The position numbers and the translations under genes were made by a program. Shown one piece after another: positions 1 through 7,386 of a DNA stretch of 64,000 nt. The notes under the pieces were generated by a model. That model was given only the letters and a program-made list of their open reading frames with translations. It was not told the origin of the DNA and did not search any database. Within the stretch, counting starts at the first letter, position 1. Each line of letters begins with the position of its first letter. Source of the stretch: VMDJ01 sp038146785 (lineage in GTDB: Bacteria > Pseudomonadota > Gammaproteobacteria > Chromatiales > Chromatiaceae); NCBI GenBank assembly GCA_038146785.1, contig JAYQSI010000016.1, positions 620,001 through 684,000 of the forward strand. The letters are read 5' to 3'.

Positions 1-105
1 AAAACTAAGCGTTTTGGTCAGCGTTTCGGTAAGCGTGCTGATTGGAAAAAGGCCTATGTTCGCTTAGCGGCAGGTCAAGACATCAACTTCGCAGAGGGCG
101 CGTAA
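1..105 (+). CDS. rplW: 50S ribosomal protein L23, C-terminal end (partial)
   Basis: The window opens inside a gene that reads in frame 1 for 34 codons to a TAA stop at 103-105. The peptide ends in DINFAEGA and is rich in Lys, Arg and Gly, as the L23 tail is. L23 sits at the polypeptide exit tunnel and docks trigger factor and SRP. Its place directly before rplB matches the invariant order rplW-rplB of the S10 operon, and the assignment rests mainly on this context. The 5' part lies outside the window. Confidence 0.88.
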   Translation, partial: KTKRFGQRFGKRADWKKAYVRLAAGQDINFAEGA

Positions 106-135
106 GCGTCTCGCAAGGTATAGCGGATTAAGATC

Positions 136-963
136 ATGGCTATTGCTAAATCAAAACCGACTTCACCGGGCCAACGTCACGTTGTTCGAGTGAAGAGTGA
201 AGGCTTGCACAAGGGTGGCCCTCTACGCGCTCTTGTTGACAAGAAAAGTAAATCAGGTGGTCGTAACCACGCTGGTCGTATCACTACCCGTCATAAAGGT
301 GGTGGTCACAAGCAGCGTTATCGCATCATCGACTTCAAGCGCAATAAAGATGGCGTTGTAGGTACTGTTGAGCGTATTGAATACGATCCAAACCGCACCG
401 CTAACATCGCGCTAGTGAAGTATGAAGACGGTGAATATCGTTACATCATCGCACCTAAGGGTGTGAAAGCTGGCGACACCGTTCAATCAGGCAACGAAGC
501 GCCTATCGCAGTCGGTAACTGCATGACACTACGCAACATGCCAATCGGTTCTGTTGTTCACTGTGTCGAGATGAAGATCGGTAAGGGTGCACAAATTGCA
601 CGCTCTGCTGGTACTTCAGCGCAGATGATCGCTCGTGATGGCGACTACGCAACTCTACGTTTGCGTTCTGGTGAAATGCGTAAGATCCATTGTGATTGCC
701 GCGCAACTCTTGGTGAGGTTTCAAACACAGAGCACAACCTACAGAAGTTGGGTAAAGCAGGTGCGCAGCGTTGGCGCGGTGTTCGTCCTACCGTTCGCGG
801 TGTGGCGATGAACCCAGTGGATCACCCACACGGTGGTGGTGAAGGTCGTACTTCGGGCGGTCGTCATCCTGTATCACCATGGGGTGTACCTACTAAGGGT
901 AAGAAGACACGCTCTAACAAGCGTACCGATAAGTTCATTGTTCGCGACCGTCGTCGCAAGTAA
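136..963 (+). CDS. rplB: 50S ribosomal protein L2
   Basis: Core 23S rRNA-binding protein needed for subunit association and peptidyl transferase function. The product is 275 residues, against 273 in E. coli. The family signature NPVDHPHGGG lies at residues 226-235, with His230 at the position of the functionally important E. coli His229. The N-terminal half is the OB-like fold and the C-terminal half the SH3-like fold with a basic tail. It lies 30 bp after rplW and 18 bp before rpsS in the S10 operon. Confidence 0.98.
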   Translation: MAIAKSKPTSPGQRHVVRVKSEGLHKGGPLRALVDKKSKSGGRNHAGRITTRHKGGGHKQRYRIIDFKRNKDGVVGTVERIEYDPNRTANIALVKYEDGEYRYIIAPKGVKAGDTVQSGNEAPIAVGNCMTLRNMPIGSVVHCVEMKIGKGAQIARSAGTSAQMIARDGDYATLRLRSGEMRKIHCDCRATLGEVSNTEHNLQKLGKAGAQRWRGVRPTVRGVAMNPVDHPHGGGEGRTSGGRHPVSPWGVPTKGKKTRSNKRTDKFIVRDRRRK

Positions 964-981
964 TAGGTGGAGTAGAAAGGT

Positions 982-1257
982 ATGCCTCGTTCAATCCGTA
1001 AAGGTCCTTTTATCGATCTCCATCTTGCGAAGAAGGTGGAAACGGCACGTGCCAACAATGATCGCAAGCCGATCAAAACTTGGTCTCGCCGTTCGATGAT
1101 CAGCCCAGATATGGTTGGTCTGACGATCGCTGTACATAACGGCAAACAGCATGTTCCAGTTCTTGTGAACGAACAGATGGTTGGCCACAAGCTTGGTGAA
1201 TTCGCATTGACACGTAACTACCGTGGTCACGATGCGGATAAGAAGACCAAGAAGTAA
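982..1257 (+). CDS. rpsS: 30S ribosomal protein S19
   Basis: S19 binds the head of the 30S subunit next to S13. The protein has 91 residues, the usual length, begins MPRSIRKGPFID and ends in a short lysine-rich tail. A GGTGG/AAAGG ribosome-binding stretch precedes the ATG. It lies between rplB and rplV, as in the standard S10 operon. Confidence 0.98.
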   Translation: MPRSIRKGPFIDLHLAKKVETARANNDRKPIKTWSRRSMISPDMVGLTIAVHNGKQHVPVLVNEQMVGHKLGEFALTRNYRGHDADKKTKK

Positions 1258-1269
1258 TAGGAGAGAGAA

Positions 1270-1602
1270 ATGCAAGCTGTAGCAAAACTGCGCTTCGCGC
1301 GTCTCTCTGCACAGAAAGGCCGTTTGGTTGCTGACCAAATTCGCGGTCTTCCTGTAGAGCAGGCGCTAAACACACTTCTTTTTAGCAAGAAGAAGGGCGC
1401 TGCATTGATGAAGAAAGTACTGGATTCTGCAATTGCTAACGCAGAAAACAATGAAGGTGCTGACATCGATGAATTGAAAGTTAAGACTGTCTGTGTAGAC
1501 GAAGGCCCAACAATGAAGCGTCTTCGTGCACGTGCTAAAGGTCGCGGTACTCGCATCCTTAAGCGCACCAGTCACATTACCGTCACTGTGGCGGATGAGT
1601 AA
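1270..1602 (+). CDS. rplV: 50S ribosomal protein L22
   Basis: L22 lines the nascent-peptide exit tunnel with its beta-hairpin loop. The product has 110 residues, the E. coli length. The C-terminal signature ARAKGRGTRILKRTSHITV is present. A GGAGAGAG ribosome-binding site lies just upstream, 12 bp after rpsS. Confidence 0.98.
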   Translation: MQAVAKLRFARLSAQKGRLVADQIRGLPVEQALNTLLFSKKKGAALMKKVLDSAIANAENNEGADIDELKVKTVCVDEGPTMKRLRARAKGRGTRILKRTSHITVTVADE

Positions 1603-1613
1603 GCGGAATAGTT

Positions 1614-2306
1614 ATGGGCCAGAAAGTACATCCAAATGGTATTCGTCTCGGCATCGTGTCGGACTGGACTTCAAAGTGGTACGCAGACAGCAAAGACTAT
1701 GCTGATTTGTTGAACACCGACTTGGAAGTTCGTGACTTCTTGAAAGAGAAGCTGAAGCAGGCGTCAGTTAGCCGTATTCAGATCGACCGTCCAGCGAAGA
1801 ATGCTCACATCACTATTCACACTGCTCGCCCAGGTTTGGTGATCGGTAAGAAAGGTGAAGATATCGACGCTTTGCGTAAAGAAGTGTCAGGTCGCATGGG
1901 TATCCCAGTGCATATCAGCATTGAAGAGATCCGTAAGCCTGAGCTTGATGCGCAGTTGGTATCAGAAGGAATCGCTCAGCAGCTTGAGCGCCGCATCATG
2001 TTCCGTCGTGCGATGAAGCGCGCGGTACAAAATGCAATGCGTCTTGGTGCTGAAGGTGTGAAGGTAAATATCGCAGGTCGTTTGAACGGCGCTGAGATCG
2101 CTCGTAGCGAGTGGTACCGTGAAGGCCGTGTGCCTCTTCACACATTGCGTGCTGACATTGATTACGGTTTTGCTGAAGCGCTAACCACCTACGGGATCAT
2201 TGGTATCAAGACCTGGATCTTCAAGGGTGAGGTTTACGGCGACAATCGCAACAACGCTGTTGAAGCGGATGCGAAAGAAGGCAAAGCTGCGGGTAAGAAG
2301 GGTTAA
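1614..2306 (+). CDS. rpsC: 30S ribosomal protein S3
   Basis: S3 forms part of the mRNA entry tunnel of the 30S subunit. The product has 230 residues, against 233 in E. coli. It begins MGQKVHPNGIRLG and carries a KH-type RNA-binding loop, VIGKKGEDI, near residues 73-81. The C-terminal domain ends in a Lys/Gly-rich tail. It is followed 3 bp later by rplP, which suggests tight translational coupling. Confidence 0.98.
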   Translation: MGQKVHPNGIRLGIVSDWTSKWYADSKDYADLLNTDLEVRDFLKEKLKQASVSRIQIDRPAKNAHITIHTARPGLVIGKKGEDIDALRKEVSGRMGIPVHISIEEIRKPELDAQLVSEGIAQQLERRIMFRRAMKRAVQNAMRLGAEGVKVNIAGRLNGAEIARSEWYREGRVPLHTLRADIDYGFAEALTTYGIIGIKTWIFKGEVYGDNRNNAVEADAKEGKAAGKKG

Positions 2307-2309
2307 GAC

Positions 2310-2723
2310 ATGCTGCAGCCAAAACGTACAAAGTTTCGTAAACAACACAAAGGTCGTAACCGCGGTCTTGCACAAAGCGGCAACAAAGTTAGCTTTGGTG
2401 AGTTCGGTCTGAAAGCAACTGCGCGTGGTCGCATGACTGCACGTCAGATTGAAGCGGGTCGTCGTACCATCACTCGTACGGTAAAGCGTGGCGGTAAGCT
2501 GTGGATTCGTGTATTCCCAGACAAGCCGATCACCAAGAAGCCTCTTGAGGTTCGTATGGGTAAAGGTAAGGGTAACGTTGAATACTGGGTAGCGCAGATT
2601 CAGCCAGGTCGCATGATTTATGAGATCGAAGGCGTTTCTGAAGAGCTGGCGCGTCAAGCATTTGGCTTGGCATCAGCAAAGCTTCCATTCAGCACCACAT
2701 TTGTTAAACGGATGGTTCTCTGA
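2310..2723 (+). CDS. rplP: 50S ribosomal protein L16
   Basis: L16 organises the A-site region of 23S rRNA and is a late-assembly protein. The product has 137 residues, against 136 in E. coli. It starts MLQPKRTKFRKQHKGRN, the standard L16 N-terminus, and contains the basic GRMTARQIEAGRR stretch. Its TGA stop shares one base with the rpmC start. Confidence 0.98.
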   Translation: MLQPKRTKFRKQHKGRNRGLAQSGNKVSFGEFGLKATARGRMTARQIEAGRRTITRTVKRGGKLWIRVFPDKPITKKPLEVRMGKGKGNVEYWVAQIQPGRMIYEIEGVSEELARQAFGLASAKLPFSTTFVKRMVL

Positions 2724-2923
2724 TGAAAGCAAGTGAACTAGTAGGTAAGTCTCAAGCTGAATTGCGTGAGACATTAGAAGGGTTGCTCAAAGAGCAATTT
2801 AATCTGCGCATGCAGTCTGGTACCGGTCAGTTGGCTCGTCCACACCTGGTAAAAGAGGTTCGCCGTAACATTGCACGCGTTAAAACTCAAATTAACGCAC
2901 AGCGTCAGGCAGGTGAAGCATGA
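2723..2923 (+). CDS. rpmC: 50S ribosomal protein L29
   Basis: Small two-helix protein beside the tunnel exit. The product has 66 residues, against 63 in E. coli. It contains the conserved pattern KEQFNLRMQ...GQL followed by RRNIARVKT. The start overlaps the rplP stop by one base and the end overlaps rpsQ by four bases, a fully coupled gene string. Confidence 0.97.
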   Translation: MKASELVGKSQAELRETLEGLLKEQFNLRMQSGTGQLARPHLVKEVRRNIARVKTQINAQRQAGEA

Positions 2924-3183
2924 GTAAGCAGGAAACTGTAGATAACCGCACCCTGCAGGGTCGCGTTGTTAGTGACAAGATGGACAAGACCATCACCGTT
3001 CTTATCGAGCGTCGTGTTAAGCACCCGATCTACGGTAAGTTCGTTCGTCGTTCAACCAAAGTGCATGCGCACGATGCGAACAACGAATGCCAAATCGGTG
3101 ACGTAGTGGTTGTTGAGCAGTGCCGTCCACTGTCAAAAACTAAAACTTGGAAGTTCACCAAATTGGTTGAGCGTCCAAACTAA
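2920..3183 (+). CDS. rpsQ: 30S ribosomal protein S17
   Basis: OB-fold protein that binds 16S rRNA early in assembly. The product has 87 residues, against 84 in E. coli. It has the typical core GRVVSDKMDKTITVLIERRV and HPIYGKFVRRSTK. The ATG overlaps the rpmC stop (ATGA). In E. coli the S10 operon ends at this gene. Here only 35 bp separate it from rplN, so S10 and spc may be one transcript. Confidence 0.98.
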   Translation: MSKQETVDNRTLQGRVVSDKMDKTITVLIERRVKHPIYGKFVRRSTKVHAHDANNECQIGDVVVVEQCRPLSKTKTWKFTKLVERPN

Positions 3184-3218
3184 GTTAACGAATTTAAGAT
3201 TTATATTGGGGTAGTGTC

Positions 3219-3587
3219 ATGATCCAGATGCAATCAATGCTGGATGTTGCTGACAACAGCGGAGCGAAACGCGTTCAGTGCATCAAAGTACTGGGTGGCT
3301 CGCACCGTCGTTACGCCGGAATTGGTGATGTCATCAAAGTATCTATTAAAGATGCTCTTCCGCGCGGCAAGGTCAAAAAAGGTGATGTGTACAACGCAGT
3401 TGTTGTTCGTACACGTAAAGGTGTTCGTCGTGCAGACGGTTCTTTGATCCGTTTCGACGGTAATGCGGCAGTGTTGTTGAACAACAACTTGGCGCCTATC
3501 GGTACGCGTATCTTCGGCCCTGTGACTCGTGAGCTTCGTAGCGAGCGTTTCATGAAGATCGTGTCACTGGCTCCAGAAGTACTGTGA
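3219..3587 (+). CDS. rplN: 50S ribosomal protein L14
   Basis: L14 lies at the subunit interface and is the first gene of the spc operon in E. coli. The product has 122 residues and begins MIQMQSMLDVADNSGAKR, the standard L14 start. It ends in the conserved SLAPEVL. A TTGGGGTAG stretch before the ATG is a modest ribosome-binding site. I see no clear terminator or promoter in the short gap before it. Confidence 0.98.
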   Translation: MIQMQSMLDVADNSGAKRVQCIKVLGGSHRRYAGIGDVIKVSIKDALPRGKVKKGDVYNAVVVRTRKGVRRADGSLIRFDGNAAVLLNNNLAPIGTRIFGPVTRELRSERFMKIVSLAPEVL

Positions 3588-3597
3588 GGTAATTGAC

Positions 3598-3915
3598 ATG
3601 GCAGCACGTATTCGTAAAGGCGACGATGTCATCGTTCTTGCTGGTAAAGATAAAGGCAAGCGCGGCACTGTTTTATCAGTGGCAGATGACCGAGTAGTCG
3701 TAGAAAACATTAACTTGGCTAAGAAGCACACCAAGCCAAACCCAAATGCGGGTGAGCCTGGTGGTATCGTTGATAAAGAAATGCCGATGGATATTTCTAA
3801 CGTAGCCTTGTTTAACCCTGCAACCGATAAAGGCGATCGCGTAGGTTTTAAGATCCTAGACGATGGTCGTAAGGTTCGCGTATTTAAGTCTAACGGCGAA
3901 GTCGTTGACGTTTGA
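3598..3915 (+). CDS. rplX: 50S ribosomal protein L24
   Basis: Assembly-initiating 23S rRNA-binding protein. The product has 105 residues, against 104 in E. coli. It has the KOW motif near the N-terminus (GDDVIVLAGKDKGKRGTVL) and the conserved GGIVDKEMPM loop. A GAGGTAATTGAC leader precedes the ATG, 10 bp after rplN. Confidence 0.98.
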   Translation: MAARIRKGDDVIVLAGKDKGKRGTVLSVADDRVVVENINLAKKHTKPNPNAGEPGGIVDKEMPMDISNVALFNPATDKGDRVGFKILDDGRKVRVFKSNGEVVDV

Positions 3916-3925
3916 GGTTGGATCG

Positions 3926-4462
3926 ATGTCTCGTTTACAAGATCACTACAAAAATACAGTCGTACCAGCGCTAGTCGAGAAGTTTGGCTATAAGAGCGTT
4001 ATGGAAGTACCGCGCATTGAAAAGATCACTCTGAACATGGGTGTCGGTGAAGCGGTAGGCGACAAAAAGAATATGGAATTCGCAGTTAACGATATGCAAG
4101 CGATTGCAGGTCAGAAAGCTGTCGTGACTAAAGCTCGCAAATCAGTTGCTGGCTTTAAGATTCGTGATGGTTGGCCTATCGGTTGTAAAGTAACTTTGCG
4201 TCGTGAGCGCATGTACGAATTCTTGGATCGTCTGGTTTCTATCGCATTGCCACGTGTACGTGACTTCCGCGGTGTATCAGCTAAATCTTTCGACGGCCGT
4301 GGCAACTACAGCATGGGCGTGAAAGAGCAGATTATCTTCCCAGAAATTGAATACGATAAAGTTGACGCAATTCGCGGTATGGATATCACCATCACCACAT
4401 CTGCGCGTACTGACGAAGAAGGCCGTGCCTTACTCGACAGCTTCAACTTCCCGTTCAAATAA
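3926..4462 (+). CDS. rplE: 50S ribosomal protein L5
   Basis: L5 binds 5S rRNA and forms a bridge to S13. From the ATG at 3926 the product has 178 residues, against 179 in E. coli, and begins MSRLQDHYKNTVVPAL. The frame stays open further upstream inside rplX, but this ATG has a GAGGTTGGATCG leader and gives the family length. In E. coli, S8 represses the operon at the L5 start. I cannot confirm an S8 site here by eye. Confidence 0.97.
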   Translation: MSRLQDHYKNTVVPALVEKFGYKSVMEVPRIEKITLNMGVGEAVGDKKNMEFAVNDMQAIAGQKAVVTKARKSVAGFKIRDGWPIGCKVTLRRERMYEFLDRLVSIALPRVRDFRGVSAKSFDGRGNYSMGVKEQIIFPEIEYDKVDAIRGMDITITTSARTDEEGRALLDSFNFPFK

Positions 4463-4474
4463 TCGGACAGGATT

Positions 4475-4780
4475 ATGGCAAAGAAGAGCATGTGGGCCCG
4501 TGAGGCCAAGCGTTCAAAAGCAGCCAACAAGTTCGCTGACAAGCGCGCTGAGTTGAAAGCAATCATTAATGACCGCAGCAAATCACCTGAAGAGATTGAT
4601 GTTGCTGTAGCAGCACTGCAGAAACTGCCTCGTGATGCGAGCCCAAGCCGTCAGCAACGTCGCTGCCGTGTTTCAGGTCGTCCACACGCGGTTTACCGCA
4701 AATTTGGCCTTTGCCGTAATAAGTTGCGTGAAGCAGCGATGCGCGGCGAAGTTCCAGGCCTAAAAAAGGCAAGCTGGTAA
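4475..4780 (+). CDS. rpsN: 30S ribosomal protein S14 (zinc-free type)
   Basis: S14 of the long form, 101 residues as in E. coli. It ends in the classic GEVPGLKKASW. It lacks the paired CxxC motifs of the zinc-binding short form, so it does not need zinc. It follows rplE by 12 bp. An unusually long 137 bp gap with a strong hairpin separates it from rpsH. Confidence 0.98.
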   Translation: MAKKSMWAREAKRSKAANKFADKRAELKAIINDRSKSPEEIDVAVAALQKLPRDASPSRQQRRCRVSGRPHAVYRKFGLCRNKLREAAMRGEVPGLKKASW

Positions 4781-4832
4781 GCCAGTTAGCTGCAAAAAGG
4801 GCTAGATTTACTGGCCTGACTTGTATAGAATT

Positions 4833-4865
4833 CGCGGCTCCCTAAATTGGGGGCCGTGTTTTATT
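4833..4865 (+). terminator. Hairpin plus T-rich tract inside the spc operon
   Basis: In the 137 bp gap between rpsN and rpsH a 10 bp stem, including two G-T pairs, forms between 4833-4842 and 4849-4858 around the loop TAAATT. It is followed by TTTTATT. The core is GGCTCCC pairing with GGGGGCC. The shape is that of an intrinsic terminator or attenuator, but the downstream genes belong to the same essential operon. It may be a partial terminator, an RNA processing site or an mRNA-stabilising element. Confidence 0.6.
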
Positions 4866-4917
4866 CATCCGGGTATCGCACTACTTAGATAGTGGCTGAC
4901 CTAAAGGAGACTCGAAA

Positions 4918-5313
4918 ATGAGTATGTCGGATCCGATTGCGGACATGTTGACTCGCATCCGCAACGGCCAGGCGGCAAATAAGTCGTCTGTGCGTATGCC
5001 AGCTTCTAAAAAGAAGTCGGCTATTGCCAAGGTCTTGAAAGACGAAGGCTATATTATTGATTTCGCTGAAGTCGAAATGGATGGCAAGCCTGCCATTGAA
5101 GTTGCGCTGAAATATTTCCAGGGCGCACCTGTTATCGACTTTATCAAGCGTGTTAGCCGCCCAGGTCTACGTATCTATAAAGGTCGCGATGAGCTTCCTC
5201 GTGTACGTGGTGGTTTGGGTATCGCTATTGTTTCTACTTCTAAAGGCGTAATGACAGACCGTGAAGCGCGCAAGCAAGGTCACGGCGGCGAAGTCATCGC
5301 GTACGTTGCATAA
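4918..5313 (+). CDS. rpsH: 30S ribosomal protein S8
   Basis: S8 binds 16S rRNA helix 21 and in E. coli autoregulates the spc operon. The product has 131 residues, against 130 in E. coli. It begins MSMSDPIADMLTRIRNGQ and contains the C-terminal signature GGLGIAIVSTSKGVMTDREA. A strong AAAGGAGA ribosome-binding site lies 7 bp before the ATG. Such a strong site after a hairpin suggests independent translation initiation. Confidence 0.98.
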   Translation: MSMSDPIADMLTRIRNGQAANKSSVRMPASKKKSAIAKVLKDEGYIIDFAEVEMDGKPAIEVALKYFQGAPVIDFIKRVSRPGLRIYKGRDELPRVRGGLGIAIVSTSKGVMTDREARKQGHGGEVIAYVA

Positions 5314-5324
5314 GGAGTATCGAC

Positions 5325-5858
5325 ATGTCACGTATCGCAAAAGCGCCTATTAATTTGCCAAAGGGCACTGATATCACCATCAACGGTCAACACGTTGCTG
5401 TTAAAGGTGGTAAAGGTTCTTTGGAATTGAATGTACATGAGTTAGCAAAAGTTTCTGTTGATGGCGATGTTGTCACAGTAACTCCAGCAGAAGAGTCTAA
5501 GGAAGCTTGGGCTATGGCTGGCACCATGCGTTCTTTGGTTAACAACATGGTGGTTGGTTGTTCTGAAGGCTTCACTAAGAAGCTTCAACTGATCGGTGTT
5601 GGTTACCGTGCGCAAGCAAAAGGTAGCACCCTTAGCCTGAACCTTGGTTTCTCACATCCAGTTGATTACCCAGTGCCTGCAGGCATCACTGTTGAAACAC
5701 CTTCTCAAACTGAGATTGTTGTAACTGGCAGCGATAAGCAGGTTGTTGGTCAGGTGGCATCTGAAATCCGCGCTTACCGTCCACCAGAGCCTTATAAAGG
5801 TAAGGGTGTTCGTTACGCTGATGAGCATGTCATCCGTAAAGAAGCTAAGAAGAAATAA
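5325..5858 (+). CDS. rplF: 50S ribosomal protein L6
   Basis: L6 lies near the GTPase-associated centre. The product has 177 residues, the E. coli length. It holds two repeated domains and the C-terminal signature RPPEPYKGKGVRYADEHV. A GGAGTATCGAC leader precedes the ATG, 11 bp after rpsH. Confidence 0.98.
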   Translation: MSRIAKAPINLPKGTDITINGQHVAVKGGKGSLELNVHELAKVSVDGDVVTVTPAEESKEAWAMAGTMRSLVNNMVVGCSEGFTKKLQLIGVGYRAQAKGSTLSLNLGFSHPVDYPVPAGITVETPSQTEIVVTGSDKQVVGQVASEIRAYRPPEPYKGKGVRYADEHVIRKEAKKK

Positions 5859-5869
5859 GGGTTAGTACG

Positions 5870-6226
5870 ATGGATAAGAAAACATCTCGTTTACGTCGTG
5901 CAACTCGTGCACGTGCAAAAATCCGTGAGTTGGGTGAAAACCGTTTGACGGTTCATCGCACCCCTCGTCACATCTACGCTCAAATCATTGCGCCTAACGG
6001 TTCTGAAGTTTTGGCAACAGCATCAACTGTTGATAAAGCTTTGGCCGCTGAGATCTCTGGCCATAATGGCAACATCGCAGCAGCTACCGTTGTAGGTAAA
6101 GCAATTGCTGAGCGCGCAAAGGCAAAAGGTATCGAGCGCGTTGCGTTTGATCGTTCTGGTTTCCGTTATCACGGTCGCGTAAAAGCTTTGGCTGATGCAG
6201 CGCGTGAAGCCGGTCTTGAGTTCTAA
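5870..6226 (+). CDS. rplR: 50S ribosomal protein L18
   Basis: L18 delivers 5S rRNA to the large subunit. The product has 118 residues, against 117 in E. coli. It shows the basic N-terminal arm and the conserved C-terminal FDRSGFRYHGRVKALADAAR. It lies 11 bp after rplF and 11 bp before rpsE. Confidence 0.98.
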   Translation: MDKKTSRLRRATRARAKIRELGENRLTVHRTPRHIYAQIIAPNGSEVLATASTVDKALAAEISGHNGNIAAATVVGKAIAERAKAKGIERVAFDRSGFRYHGRVKALADAAREAGLEF

Positions 6227-6237
6227 GGAGTCGAATA

Positions 6238-6744
6238 ATGGCAAATTATGAAAACAAGCCAGCTGGCGACGACATGATTGAAAAGCTGATCGGTGTTAAC
6301 CGTGTAGCTAAAGTTGTTAAAGGTGGTCGTGTATTCAGTTTCGCAGCAATGGTTGTTGTTGGCGATGGTAATGGCCGCGTAGGTTACGGTACTGGTAAAT
6401 CAAAGGAAGTTCCTTTGGCAGTACAAAAAGCGATGGAGCAAGCTCGTCGCAACATGGTTTCTGTGAAGTTGAAGAACGGTACCGTTCAATACCCACTTTA
6501 CGGTCGTCATGGCGCAGCTCGCGTTTACATGCAACCAGCTTCTGAAGGTACCGGTATCATCGCCGGCGGTGCAATGCGTGCATTGTTCGAAGCAGTTGGC
6601 GTACATAACGTACTGGCAAAAGTTATGGGTACTAACAACCCAATGAACGTTGTCCGTGCAACCATCAATGGTCTTAAGCAGATGAACGATGCAGAGCAAG
6701 TTGCAGCGAAGCGCGGCAAGACTGTTGAAGAGATTCTGGGGTAA
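6238..6744 (+). CDS. rpsE: 30S ribosomal protein S5
   Basis: S5 contributes to decoding fidelity and mRNA unwinding. The product has 168 residues, against 167 in E. coli. The N-terminal double-stranded RNA-binding-like domain includes VNRVAKVVKGGRVFSFAA, and the C-terminal domain includes GTGIIAGGAMRA. A TAAGGAGTCGAATA leader precedes the ATG. Confidence 0.98.
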   Translation: MANYENKPAGDDMIEKLIGVNRVAKVVKGGRVFSFAAMVVVGDGNGRVGYGTGKSKEVPLAVQKAMEQARRNMVSVKLKNGTVQYPLYGRHGAARVYMQPASEGTGIIAGGAMRALFEAVGVHNVLAKVMGTNNPMNVVRATINGLKQMNDAEQVAAKRGKTVEEILG

Positions 6745-6749
6745 TCATC

Positions 6750-6941
6750 ATGTCTGATAAGAAGATGATGAAAGTTAAGTTGGTGCGCAGCAAATTCGGT
6801 CGCGTGAAAGGTCATATCGACTGTGTTCACGGTTTGGGTCTGCGTCGCATGCACCAGGTAGTTGAAGTAGAAGACACGCCAGCCACTCGCGGCATGGTGA
6901 ACAAGGTCTACTACATGGTTCAAGTAGTTGAGGAAGCTTAA
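6750..6941 (+). CDS. rpmD: 50S ribosomal protein L30
   Basis: Small large-subunit protein of 63 residues, against 59 in E. coli. The family core is KLVRSKFGRVKGHIDCVHGL followed by LRRMHQVVEVEDTPATRGM. It lies 5 bp after rpsE and one base before rplO, in the usual spc order. Confidence 0.97.
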   Translation: MSDKKMMKVKLVRSKFGRVKGHIDCVHGLGLRRMHQVVEVEDTPATRGMVNKVYYMVQVVEEA

Positions 6942-6942
6942 G

Positions 6943-7377
6943 ATGCGTCTGAACTCTATTAAACCAGCAGAAGGTTCTAAGCCATCTCGCAAGCGCGTCG
7001 GTCGTGGTATCGGTAGCGGCTTGGGTAAGACTTGTGGCCGTGGTCACAAAGGTCAAAAGTCTCGCTCTAACAGCTGGGGCTCAGTTGGCTTTGAAGGCGG
7101 TCAAATGCCTTTGCAACGTCGTCTTCCAAAAGTTGGCTTTAAGTCAGTGATTGGTCGTTCGACTGCAGAAGTTCGTTTAAGCGAGCTGGCAAAAGTTGAA
7201 GGTGACGTTGTAGATATGGAAGCGTTGTGGAACGCCAACGTACTACCTCGTTCAATGACTCGCGCAAAGATTATGTTGTCGGGTGAAGTAACTCGTGCGG
7301 TTACTGTTAAAGGTATCCGTGTTACCAAAGGCGCTAAAGCAGCTATCGAAGCAGCTGGCGGCAAGGTAGAAGACTAA
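6943..7377 (+). CDS. rplO: 50S ribosomal protein L15
   Basis: L15 is a late-assembly large-subunit protein. From the ATG at 6943 it has 144 residues, the E. coli length, beginning MRLNSIKPAEGSKPSRKR. The frame is open 15 bases further upstream from a TTG inside rpmD. The ATG gives the family N-terminus and is preceded by GAGGAAGC. The Gly/Arg-rich N-terminus that threads into rRNA is present. Confidence 0.97.
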   Translation: MRLNSIKPAEGSKPSRKRVGRGIGSGLGKTCGRGHKGQKSRSNSWGSVGFEGGQMPLQRRLPKVGFKSVIGRSTAEVRLSELAKVEGDVVDMEALWNANVLPRSMTRAKIMLSGEVTRAVTVKGIRVTKGAKAAIEAAGGKVED

Positions 7378-7386
7378 GGAATTTAT

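Noticed and set aside
864..1575. Several long minus-strand frames opposite rplB, rpsS and rplV
   Set aside because: They are antisense shadows of highly biased ribosomal-protein codons. They lack ribosome-binding sites and similarity to any family.
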